Part shown: in pieces, positions 56,853-64,000 of the stretch | How the letters are laid out: the number at the start of each line of letters is the position of its first letter | Numbering within the stretch: position 1 is the stretch's first letter | NCBI RefSeq assembly: GCF_009728935.1 | Contig: NZ_CP034235.1 | Coordinates: 2,828,001 to 2,892,000 of the forward strand | Length of the DNA: 64,000 nucleotides | Source: Paenibacillus psychroresistens | Lineage (GTDB): Bacteria > Bacillota > Bacilli > Paenibacillales > NBRC-103111 | Direction: 5' to 3' | Program-made: the position numbers and the translations under genes | Notes under the pieces: generated by a model | Databases searched by the model: none | The model's input: the letters and a program-made list of their open reading frames with translations, nothing else | What the model was told of the DNA's origin: nothing

Positions 56853-57281
56853 ATGGTCGAAATTTCAGCAGGCGGGCTTGTTTATCGAATGGAAAAGGAC
56901 GAGCTCCAGGTGCAAATGATTCAAGATCGTTATGGTAAAATTACACTGCCCAAAGGCAAGATGGAGGCAGGTGAGACGATAGAGGAGACCGCTTTGCGTG
57001 AAATTTTAGAAGAAACGGGTATTGTAGGACGGATCATTGATTCCATTGCATTGATTACCTATCAGTTCGTCCACTCTAAATCGGGGATCATTGATAAAGA
57101 AGTACATTATTACTTGGTTGAGGCGATAGGAGGCACCATTCAAGCGCAGGTTGAGGAAATACGCGGCGTAGAATGGTTAACCCCATTAGAAGCATGGCGG
57201 CAGCAAAAAACCTCAGGCTATGATAATAATGAGGATGTTGTGCGCAGCGGCCTTAAACGGCTTGGTATCGAGGTTCAATAA
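56853..57281 (+). CDS. Nudix hydrolase
   Basis: 142 residues from ATG 56853; an in-frame GTG at 56844 is possible. The Nudix box is intact: GKMEAGETIEETALREILEE-TG (near 29-51, Gx5Ex7REUxEExGU). It begins EISAGGLVYR and contains LPKGKM, the pattern of small NTP or diadenosine-polyphosphate hydrolases. Substrate unknown. Located 31 bases after mtaB and 27 before the rRNA methylase gene, probably co-transcribed. Confidence 0.9.
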   Translation: MVEISAGGLVYRMEKDELQVQMIQDRYGKITLPKGKMEAGETIEETALREILEETGIVGRIIDSIALITYQFVHSKSGIIDKEVHYYLVEAIGGTIQAQVEEIRGVEWLTPLEAWRQQKTSGYDNNEDVVRSGLKRLGIEVQ

Positions 57282-57308
57282 GAAAAACAGCAGGTAAGGG
57301 AGTTTATT

Positions 57309-58673
57309 ATGGCAGCCGTATATTTGCAACGCAAGCGCAAAAAACGCTTGGAGCAGGGTCAGCCCTGGATTTTTCAGAATGAAGTGGACCGAGTAGAGGG
57401 TGAACCGCAAGTGGGCTCACTGGTTTCGGTACTTTCACATATAGGTCAATTTCTAGCAGTCGGTTATTACAATCCCAAGTCACAAATTGTTGTACGAGTT
57501 GTGAGCTACAAGCCATTAGAAGCGATGAGTAAAGCTTTTTTTGTGGAGCGATTTCAACAATGCTTGGCATTGCGAACTCGATTTATTAAACAGGGGGATG
57601 CTTACCGACTGGTTTATGGTGAAGCGGATTTTCTACCTGGTCTAATTGTGGATAAGTTTGCTGATGTTTTAGTTGTGCAAATCCTTACTCTAGGTATGGA
57701 TACCTGCCGTCAGCAAATCGTTGATGCTCTGGTTGAAGTCATGCAGCCCGCCGGGATTTATGAGCGAAGTGATGTATCCATTCGTGAGCTAGAGGGATTA
57801 GAGCAAGTAAAAGGTAATCTTTATGGGGAAACTCCGCAATTTGTAACGATTAATGAGAATAGCTTGCAAATTGAAGTCGATATCTATGAAGGCCAGAAAA
57901 CAGGATACTTCTTCGACCAACGCGAGAATCGTGCTGCCATTGCTCCATTGATGTTAGGCTGGGGTAAAAAAAGCGGGATTGAGCTTAAGGAAAGAGAACT
58001 AGAAGGTAAGCTTGAATTAGTACCCGTAAATGCAAATGATAAAATAGTTACATTCCCTTATTGGGACGGGGCGGCTGTGCTGGAATGCTTCTCTCATACA
58101 GGAAGCTTTACTTTAAATGCATGTGTAAACGGTGCGAAAAAAGTAACTTGCTTGGATATCTCTGAACGAGCCATCGAAAGCGCTAAACGGAATATGAAAT
58201 TAAATGGTTTTGAGGATCGTGTAGAATATGTGGTAGCGGACGCTTTTGAATACTTGCGAGAACAAGTCAGAGGGCTAGACCTGCGGAAATCTCGTTCCAC
58301 TGCTGCCGAGAAGAAGCAAGATACTTCAAAGCCATTAGAAGCTCAAGGACGTACTTGGGATGTTGTCATTCTCGATCCACCTGCATTTGCCAAAACGCGA
58401 AGTGCAGTTGAAGGTGCAAGCCGTGGTTACAAGGATATTAATTTGCACGGCATGAAGCTAGTCAACGAAGGCGGCTTTCTGGTAACGGCCAGCTGTTCCT
58501 TCCATATGCGCCCAGAGCTGTTCCTGCAAACCATTCAAGAAGCAGCTATTGATGCAGGCAAAATTCTCCGTTTGGTAGAATTCCGCGGGGCAGGTAAAGA
58601 CCATCCTCAAATACTGGGTGTTGAAGAAGGCCATTATTTGAAATTTGCGATTTTTGAAGTGCGAAGCAAGTAA
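57309..58673 (+). CDS. class I SAM-dependent rRNA methyltransferase (RlmI-like)
   Basis: 454 residues, with AAGGGAG before the ATG. An N-terminal PUA domain (KRKKRLEQGQPWIFQNEVDR) leads to the EEHUD-like middle and the Rossmann methyltransferase (GYFFDQRENRAAIAPLM, ECFSHTGSFTLNA, ILDPPAFAKTRSAVEGA). RlmI-type enzymes make 5-methylcytosine in 23S rRNA; the precise site here is inferred. It is longer than the usual ~395 residues owing to two charged insertions, near 218-255 and near 318-350. It is followed by an unusual structured intergenic element. Confidence 0.88.
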   Translation: MAAVYLQRKRKKRLEQGQPWIFQNEVDRVEGEPQVGSLVSVLSHIGQFLAVGYYNPKSQIVVRVVSYKPLEAMSKAFFVERFQQCLALRTRFIKQGDAYRLVYGEADFLPGLIVDKFADVLVVQILTLGMDTCRQQIVDALVEVMQPAGIYERSDVSIRELEGLEQVKGNLYGETPQFVTINENSLQIEVDIYEGQKTGYFFDQRENRAAIAPLMLGWGKKSGIELKERELEGKLELVPVNANDKIVTFPYWDGAAVLECFSHTGSFTLNACVNGAKKVTCLDISERAIESAKRNMKLNGFEDRVEYVVADAFEYLREQVRGLDLRKSRSTAAEKKQDTSKPLEAQGRTWDVVILDPPAFAKTRSAVEGASRGYKDINLHGMKLVNEGGFLVTASCSFHMRPELFLQTIQEAAIDAGKILRLVEFRGAGKDHPQILGVEEGHYLKFAIFEVRSK

Positions 58674-58699
58674 TTTGCTGAAAATATAAGTATGATCCT

Positions 58700-58840
58700 A
58701 AAAACACCTAATCTGATAACGGGCAAAAATTCATGATTCCATTCCAGCTAAACGTGAGATTTTCGCGGATTTCTTGAGAATGAAATAGAGACAAGTTGCC
58801 TGTAAACAGTATTGTTCAATTAATGAACATAGGTGTTTTT
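58700..58840. repeat. structured intergenic element with 11-bp terminal inverted repeats
   Basis: AAAAACACCTA (58700-58710) is exactly complementary to TAGGTGTTTTT (58830-58840). Nested within are ACGGGCAA/TTGCCTGT (58719-58726 with 58796-58803), TTCAT/ATGAA (58730-58734 with 58780-58784), a CGTGA/TCGCG hairpin (58753-58767) and a TGTTCA/TGAACA hairpin (58813-58829). The right arm ends in eight Ts, so it can also terminate the rRNA methylase transcript. It could be a MITE-like repeat or a structured RNA. The rest of the 327-base gap (58841-59000) is AT-rich without clear signals. Confidence 0.6.
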
Positions 58841-59000
58841 TTTGCTGTGTTAAATATTTCGAAATTATAAGACTAAAAGCAATATTGTACACACGTAAAT
58901 TGTAGTAAATAGAAATATGTACAGTATTTTCCTGAATGCGGATTAAGCTAAAATGGAATTGTGAATGGCTTGAGACCTATTTAGAGAGGACGGATTATCT

Positions 59001-60347
59001 ATGAATAAAACAGTTCTTCTTATTATGGTATTGAGCCTATTCATAGTTGGATGTGAAGATGGCTTGAAACTTCAACCCAAGCATAAGGTGACGCTGGTTT
59101 TTACCACTTTTTTGAAGATGGATGAATTTGAAACACTTATTGCTGATCCTGTGGAAAAACACTTTCCAGGGATAAAGCTGAAATATGAAGCGGGACCACC
59201 AAGTCCTTCAATAGCCGAACAATGGCCGGTTTCCGCAGCTGGAGATATACGTCATACGATGGTTGGTGCAGGTAGTGCCAGAGGGTGGGATGTGGATTAC
59301 ATCCCCACGGCGATTCCAGAAATGTCCTCATATACTGAATTTCCGGCTGAAAACCTGACTCCATATATACAGAAGTACCAGTTTGATATTGGGAGTATCG
59401 ATCCAGGGCTTTGGAATCGTGCCGAGTCCCTGCAGGTGAACGGGGAACTGTCGGTGCTTCCCTATAGCAAGAGGCTATATGCTCTCTATTACAACAAAGC
59501 AGTGTTTAAGAAGTATGGCGTCGAGTATCCCATTGATGGCATGACATGGGACGATGTTGTGGAACTGGTGCGAAAGCTTCCTTCAGAAGTCAGGTATGAA
59601 TTATCCAGTTATGATGCTTGGGTTAATATGGCTTACCAGCTGGGGATATCATGGATAGCTCACAGCATTAGTCTGGAAGAAGCGAAGACGCAATGGATGG
59701 AGATCATTCGGCTTTACGAAGAGCTGGCAGGACTGCCTAAATCCAGTCAATGGAGCCCTCCCCGGGATACGAGCTATTTTACCCAATATTTGACGTCTTA
59801 TAAACAAGACGAAGTGGCGCTATCTACGAGTTCGTGGTGGTACATGACAATGTTGAATGACAAACAAAGATATTTCGCCTTGCAAGAAGCCGTCAAGGCG
59901 GGAGTAGATATGGATGTTGTGACCTACCCAGAGTTTGCTAATTCCCCATACCAATTCCCTGACCGAATAGAGCAGGCGCTGCAGATGAATGCGAAGAGTA
60001 CGCATAAGGAGGAAGCTTTTCAGGTTATGTCTTACTTGCTTTCGGATGAACACCAACTGCGGAACGCCAAGCTGGGTATTGGACCGGTATTGGACAATCC
60101 GGTGATCCAGGTGTCGTTTGCTGCAGAGATTCCGGGATTGCAGCATAGGAACATGCCGGCTTATTTCCCGAAATCAAACGTGCACACTTCCACAAAAGGC
60201 CAACTAGTTGATCAAGTGAAGGTTCTGGATCGAAGTATAAATAGTATTTACGCTGTATTTCAGGATATCCTCGCTCACAAGGTTGATGAGGAAACAGCAG
60301 CCAAACGGATCCTGGAAAGTTATAAACTTTTTATCATTGAGGAATGA
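59001..60347 (+). CDS. extracellular solute-binding lipoprotein (family 1 type)
   Basis: 448 residues with GAGAGGA before the ATG. A lipoprotein signal ends at IVGC (Cys 18). The body has the pattern of sugar-binding ABC receptors: DYIPTAIPEM, LSVLPYSKRLYALYYNKAVFKKYG (about 153-176, written here only as an outline), TWDDVVEL and a C-terminal KVDEETAAKRILESY. No permease or ATPase gene is next to it. Its GC content by eye is higher than that of the flanking genes, and it splits a methylase gene from addB, so lateral gain is plausible. The ligand is unknown. Confidence 0.85.
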   Translation: MNKTVLLIMVLSLFIVGCEDGLKLQPKHKVTLVFTTFLKMDEFETLIADPVEKHFPGIKLKYEAGPPSPSIAEQWPVSAAGDIRHTMVGAGSARGWDVDYIPTAIPEMSSYTEFPAENLTPYIQKYQFDIGSIDPGLWNRAESLQVNGELSVLPYSKRLYALYYNKAVFKKYGVEYPIDGMTWDDVVELVRKLPSEVRYELSSYDAWVNMAYQLGISWIAHSISLEEAKTQWMEIIRLYEELAGLPKSSQWSPPRDTSYFTQYLTSYKQDEVALSTSSWWYMTMLNDKQRYFALQEAVKAGVDMDVVTYPEFANSPYQFPDRIEQALQMNAKSTHKEEAFQVMSYLLSDEHQLRNAKLGIGPVLDNPVIQVSFAAEIPGLQHRNMPAYFPKSNVHTSTKGQLVDQVKVLDRSINSIYAVFQDILAHKVDEETAAKRILESYKLFIIEE

Positions 60348-60367
60348 ACATAAGGAATACTGTGGTT

Positions 60368-60397
60368 GGAACTTCCTGGTAAAGGGGGTTCTTTTTT
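60368..60397 (+). terminator. terminator of the solute-binding protein gene
   Basis: GGAAC-TTCC pairs with GGGG-GTTC (two G-U pairs) around TGGTAAA, then six Ts. Confidence 0.65.
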
Positions 60398-60476
60398 ATT
60401 ATCGGTTTCACAAATGTGCTAAAATAAGAGAAGGTTACATGTATAGAGATAATAGAGGTTACAAAGGAGTGGCAAT

Positions 60477-63400
60477 ATGGCGATTCGATTTATAATAGGA
60501 CGAGCTGGCAGCGGCAAAAGCAGACGTTGTTTGGATGAGATTCGTCAGCAGCTAGCTGATAATCCGCAAGGGAATCCACTCATTCTGCTTGTACCTGAGC
60601 AAGCAACCTTTCAAGCTGAGGTTGCCTTGGTTTCAACACCTGGTTTAAGTGGAATTATCCGAGCTCAGGTGCTAAGTTTTCGGCGGCTAGCATGGCGAGT
60701 TATGCAGGAAACAGGTGATACAGCTAAGCTTCCCATAGATGATATAGGCAAAATAATGCTATTACAGCGTATTTTACATAAACATGATGCAGAATTGAAG
60801 CTGTTTCAAAGCTCACAGGAAAAAATGGGCTTTCTCGAGCGATTGAATGCTTTTTTTAGTGAGTTAAAACGTTATTGTATAACGGCAGATGTCTTAAAGG
60901 ATTACTATGCAAAAAAAATAATCTCAAAAGAGATCGAGGGAAGTACCTCTTTATTAGCTGATAAATTACATGATTTGTTGGTTCTTTATTCAGAGTTTGA
61001 AAAGCTGCTAGCCCTGCAATATTTAGATGGTGAAGACTACTTAGCCAATTTAGCTAAACAATTGCAGAAAAGCACTGGTGTTTGTGAGGCTGATTTATGG
61101 ATTGACGGCTTTTTTGGTTTTACTCCTCAAGAGCAGGAAGCGGTGCTGCAATGTATGCGGTATTGTCGCAGTGTGACGATAACCTTATGCTTGGATCGCG
61201 CTTATTCGGTTGGTGAGCGGCCAGATGAATTGAATTTATTTCATCCCACGGCCGTTACTATGGTGCGGCTGCAGGAGCAGCTAGAAGCTTTAGGGATGTT
61301 TACCAATGAAGTTGTAGTTCTTGGTGAGAACGAGCTGCCGCGTTTCAGGAAGAGCCCCATGCTGGCACATTTGGAGCGTAATTATGAGCAGCGTCTATCT
61401 CCGCGAAGGAAGCATTATCCAGCTGTAGCTGAGGAAGCTCTAAATGAATCTATTCATTTGTATGCAGCTGTACATCGCAGAGCAGAAGTAGAAGGAGCAG
61501 CTCGAGAAATACGCCGTGTTGTGCGAGAGAAGCATTTAAGATGGAGAGATATTGCAGTTCGGGTTAGGAACATTGAAGCTTATGGAGACTTACTAGCTTC
61601 CGTATTTGATGACTATAGTATTCCGTACTTCTTTGATCAGAAGAGTACGATGATGTTCCATCCGCTAGTTGAATTTATAAGGTCAGCGCTCGAGGTTGTC
61701 TTGCATAATTGGCAATCGGATGCTGTTTTTCGTTGTGTAAAAACGGATTTTTTATTGCCGCTAAATAAAGAATCATCTGGCATTGTAGATCGTAAAGCTA
61801 TGGATGAGCTTGAAAATTACGTGCTAGCATATGGAATTCAAGGCTATCGCTGGCTAGAAGCGAAGAGCTGGGAAATTCGACGATTCAATTCGTTAGAGGA
61901 TGAGGAAGCAACAGCTAAAGATGAGGATACATTGGCCTTGAAGCGGATCCAAGCCAGCAGCCAATTGATTATTAAGCCTCTATCCCAGCTGCAGCAACGG
62001 ATGAAACAGTCAGAGACTTTGCAGCAACGGACGGAAGCTTTATATACAATGCTCAGCGATTCTGGAGTTCCAGAAAGATTGCAGCAATGGGGAGATGAAG
62101 CTTTAGCTGCAGGTAATCCGCAAAAAGCACGTGAACATAGCCAGGTCTGGGATCATGTGATGAATATGCTGGATCAGATGGTGGAAATGATGGGGGCTGA
62201 AGAGGTTTCTCTAGAGCTTTTTGTCCAATTATTAGATGCCGGATTAGAAAGCATTCGTTTGGCTCTTGTCCCACCTTCACTAGATCAAATCTTAATTGGA
62301 AGCATTGATCGAACTCGTACAGCCCAGGTTAAGATCGCTTTTGTCTTAGGTGTGAATGATGGGGTTCTACCCCAAAGAATGAATGAAGATGGCTTGATCT
62401 CTGAGAATGAACGCGAGCTTTTATCGGAGCTGGGCTTACATTTGGCGGATGGAAGTCGTCGCAAGCTTTTGGATGAACAATTTTTAATTTATACCGTTTT
62501 GTGTGCACCTTCGGATTATTTGTGGTTAAGTTATCCGTTGGCTGATGAGGAGGGAAAATCTTTATTGCCCTCTGAAATCATCAAGCAAGTGAAATCATTA
62601 TTCCCACTAATGCAGGAACGCTTACTTTTAGCCGGACCTGAAGGATCATTATCGGAGCAAGCGCAAATGAGCTTTATCGCTCAGCCGGAACGGGCTTTAT
62701 CATATTTAACCGTACAGATGAAGTTGGCGCTGCGTGGAGCTGAGATTGCCCCATTATGGTGGCATATCTATAATTGGTTTGCCGTTCAAGCAGATTGGCG
62801 GGATAAGCTGCAGCGCATGATGCGATCGTTGCTGTTTACTAATTCTGAACCAGCTTTAGCCGAAACAACGCGAGTACAGTTATATGGAGATCATTTAAGG
62901 GCCAGTGTTTCACGCATGGAGCGCTTCGTGGCATGTCCATTTTCACAGTTTGTCTCTCATGGCTTGCGCTTGCAGGAACGACGGATTTATCGCTTAGAAG
63001 CGCCAGATATCGGGCAATTATATCACGCAGCTTTAAATGCATTAGTCAAAGATATGCAGCAGGAAGGCGTTCTTTGGGGAATGCTGAGCTTGGAGCAATT
63101 AACGGAAAGGGCATCGTTGATCATTGATCGGTTGACCCCTAGGCTGCAAAGCGAAATCCTATTAAGCTCTGCGAGATACCGCTATATTGCCTTTAAATTA
63201 AAAAATATTATTGGTCGAGCAGCCGTAATGTTAGCAGAGCATGTTAGACGAGGAGCTTTTGTACCTGTTGAGCTAGAGCTTGGTTTTGGACCGGGGCAAA
63301 CATTGCCTGCCTTAAGCTTTCAATTAAATAATGGCTTTGCCATGGATATTATTGGACGGATTGACCGTGTGGATCGTGCAGAGGGTGCAGAGGGTGCATT

Positions 63401-64000
63401 ATTAAGGATTATTGACTATAAATCAAGCTCAACCTCTTTAAAATTAGCTGAAGTATATCATGGACTTTCCTTGCAAATGCTGACTTATCTGGATGTGGTC
63501 ATCACACATGCTGAACGATGGATTGGACAGAAAGCAATTCCGGCAGGCGTGCTTTATTTTCATGTGCATAACCCAATGATTCAAAGCAAAAATGCACTGC
63601 AAAGCGAAGAAGTGGAAAAAGAGCTGAAGAAACGTTTTAAAACACGTGGACTTGTATTGGCTGAAACAGAAGCCATTGGATTCATGGATCATGACCTAAG
63701 TGGAGGAAGCGGGCGTTCAAGTATTATCCCGGTTGCTTTGAAAAATGATGGAAGCTTCTATAAAAATGCATCCGTAGCTACACGAGCAGAGTGGAGCTTG
63801 CTGCAAAGCCATGTAAGGCAAACTATTCGTGTAATCGGAACAAGGATCACAAATGGTGAGGTATCCGTAGAACCTTATCGAATGGGCGAGCAGATTGCTT
63901 GCACCTTTTGTAATTATAAATCAATTTGTGAATTTGACCCCTTATTCGCAGGAAATGACTATCGGATAATTCAGCCTCGAAGCAATGAGCAGGTATGGCA
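60477..64000 (+). CDS. addB: ATP-dependent helicase/nuclease subunit AddB (partial, runs off the edge)
   Basis: Open from ATG 60477 (AAAGGAG upstream) to the end of the window, 1,174 codons, close to the ~1,166 of B. subtilis AddB, so only a few residues are missing. AddAB processes double-strand breaks for RecA. Walker A is GRAGSGKSRRC at the N-terminus. The RecB-type nuclease has IDRVDR and IIDYKSSS near 965-985. The iron-sulfur cysteines are visible: one in MERFVACPFSQF and three in CTFCNYKSICEF near the right edge. addA is expected next. Confidence 0.96.
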   Translation, partial: MAIRFIIGRAGSGKSRRCLDEIRQQLADNPQGNPLILLVPEQATFQAEVALVSTPGLSGIIRAQVLSFRRLAWRVMQETGDTAKLPIDDIGKIMLLQRILHKHDAELKLFQSSQEKMGFLERLNAFFSELKRYCITADVLKDYYAKKIISKEIEGSTSLLADKLHDLLVLYSEFEKLLALQYLDGEDYLANLAKQLQKSTGVCEADLWIDGFFGFTPQEQEAVLQCMRYCRSVTITLCLDRAYSVGERPDELNLFHPTAVTMVRLQEQLEALGMFTNEVVVLGENELPRFRKSPMLAHLERNYEQRLSPRRKHYPAVAEEALNESIHLYAAVHRRAEVEGAAREIRRVVREKHLRWRDIAVRVRNIEAYGDLLASVFDDYSIPYFFDQKSTMMFHPLVEFIRSALEVVLHNWQSDAVFRCVKTDFLLPLNKESSGIVDRKAMDELENYVLAYGIQGYRWLEAKSWEIRRFNSLEDEEATAKDEDTLALKRIQASSQLIIKPLSQLQQRMKQSETLQQRTEALYTMLSDSGVPERLQQWGDEALAAGNPQKAREHSQVWDHVMNMLDQMVEMMGAEEVSLELFVQLLDAGLESIRLALVPPSLDQILIGSIDRTRTAQVKIAFVLGVNDGVLPQRMNEDGLISENERELLSELGLHLADGSRRKLLDEQFLIYTVLCAPSDYLWLSYPLADEEGKSLLPSEIIKQVKSLFPLMQERLLLAGPEGSLSEQAQMSFIAQPERALSYLTVQMKLALRGAEIAPLWWHIYNWFAVQADWRDKLQRMMRSLLFTNSEPALAETTRVQLYGDHLRASVSRMERFVACPFSQFVSHGLRLQERRIYRLEAPDIGQLYHAALNALVKDMQQEGVLWGMLSLEQLTERASLIIDRLTPRLQSEILLSSARYRYIAFKLKNIIGRAAVMLAEHVRRGAFVPVELELGFGPGQTLPALSFQLNNGFAMDIIGRIDRVDRAEGAEGALLRIIDYKSSSTSLKLAEVYHGLSLQMLTYLDVVITHAERWIGQKAIPAGVLYFHVHNPMIQSKNALQSEEVEKELKKRFKTRGLVLAETEAIGFMDHDLSGGSGRSSIIPVALKNDGSFYKNASVATRAEWSLLQSHVRQTIRVIGTRITNGEVSVEPYRMGEQIACTFCNYKSICEFDPLFAGNDYRIIQPRSNEQVW

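Noticed and set aside
58813..58829. Simple factor-independent terminator as the whole explanation of the rRNA methylase 3' end
   Set aside because: The short TGTTCA/TGAACA stem has an internal loop before the T run, whereas the 11-bp pairing with 58700-58710 is stronger, so a larger structure was preferred.

Overview
The window looks like chromosomal core sequence of an endospore-forming, naturally competent-type Firmicute. The gene order and protein types point to the Paenibacillaceae (Paenibacillus-like), but the species cannot be fixed from the sequence alone. The evidence is the long run yqeG-yqeH-aroE-yhbY-nadD-yqeK-rsfS ... comER/comEA-comEB-comEC ... holA/rpsT/gpr/spoIIP/yqxA/lepA/hemW/hrcA/grpE/dnaK/dnaJ/prmA/rsmE/mtaB. 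This is the order of the Bacillus subtilis yqeG-yqeV region with several extra modules inserted. Strong Shine-Dalgarno sequences, many TTG/GTG starts, a leucine T-box, a CIRCE element and sporulation genes fit the same picture. No rRNA, tRNA, CRISPR array, prophage or intact insertion sequence was found.

Layout. 1-2.9 kb: a broken small lipoprotein gene, a GIY-YIG-domain protein, a secreted copper-amine-oxidase-N/metallopeptidase/MORN protein and a 24-residue membrane miniprotein. 2.9-6.0 kb: a spore locus with a DUF1657 gene divergent from a 2Duf-like (DUF421 plus DUF1657-like tail) gene followed by spoVAC-spoVAD-spoVAE. 6.2-10.8 kb: a MoxR ATPase / DUF58 / transglutaminase operon. 10.8-16.9 kb: ribosome-assembly, shikimate and NAD genes. 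17.1-21.1 kb: an asparaginase-like gene and leuS behind a CUC-specifier T-box. 21.1-26.0 kb: the late competence (DNA uptake) genes. 26.0-34.3 kb: a deoxyribonucleoside salvage and nucleoside-uptake unit (deoR-deoC-pdp-cdd-nupNOPQ-like) with a candidate DeoR operator at the promoter. 34.4-36.0 kb: an ECF sigma factor with its anti-sigma factor. 36.2-44.4 kb: holA, rpsT, gpr, a HAD hydrolase, spoIIP, yqxA-like, lepA, hemW. 44.5-51.4 kb: a GNAT gene and the hsp70 operon hrcA-[thermosome-like chaperonin]-grpE-dnaK-dnaJ under CIRCE. 51.5-64 kb: an oxidoreductase, a YfhD-like small protein, prmA, an M50 protease, rsmE, mtaB, a Nudix hydrolase, an RlmI-like rRNA methylase, an orphan solute-binding lipoprotein and the start of addB, which runs off the right edge.

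The most interesting items are: (1) the archaeal-type (group III) chaperonin between hrcA and grpE; (2) the 2Duf/spoVA locus, a type linked by published work to spore heat resistance; (3) a 141-bp intergenic element at 58.70-58.84 kb with 11-bp terminal inverted repeats and several nested helices, which could be a MITE-like repeat or a structured RNA; (4) smaller regulatory signals: a DeoR operator-like palindrome at the deo promoter, a perfect 18-bp palindrome in the hrcA leader, and a leader hairpin before comEA. Functional names rest on recognised motifs and conserved gene order. Starts were chosen by ribosome-binding site and family length.
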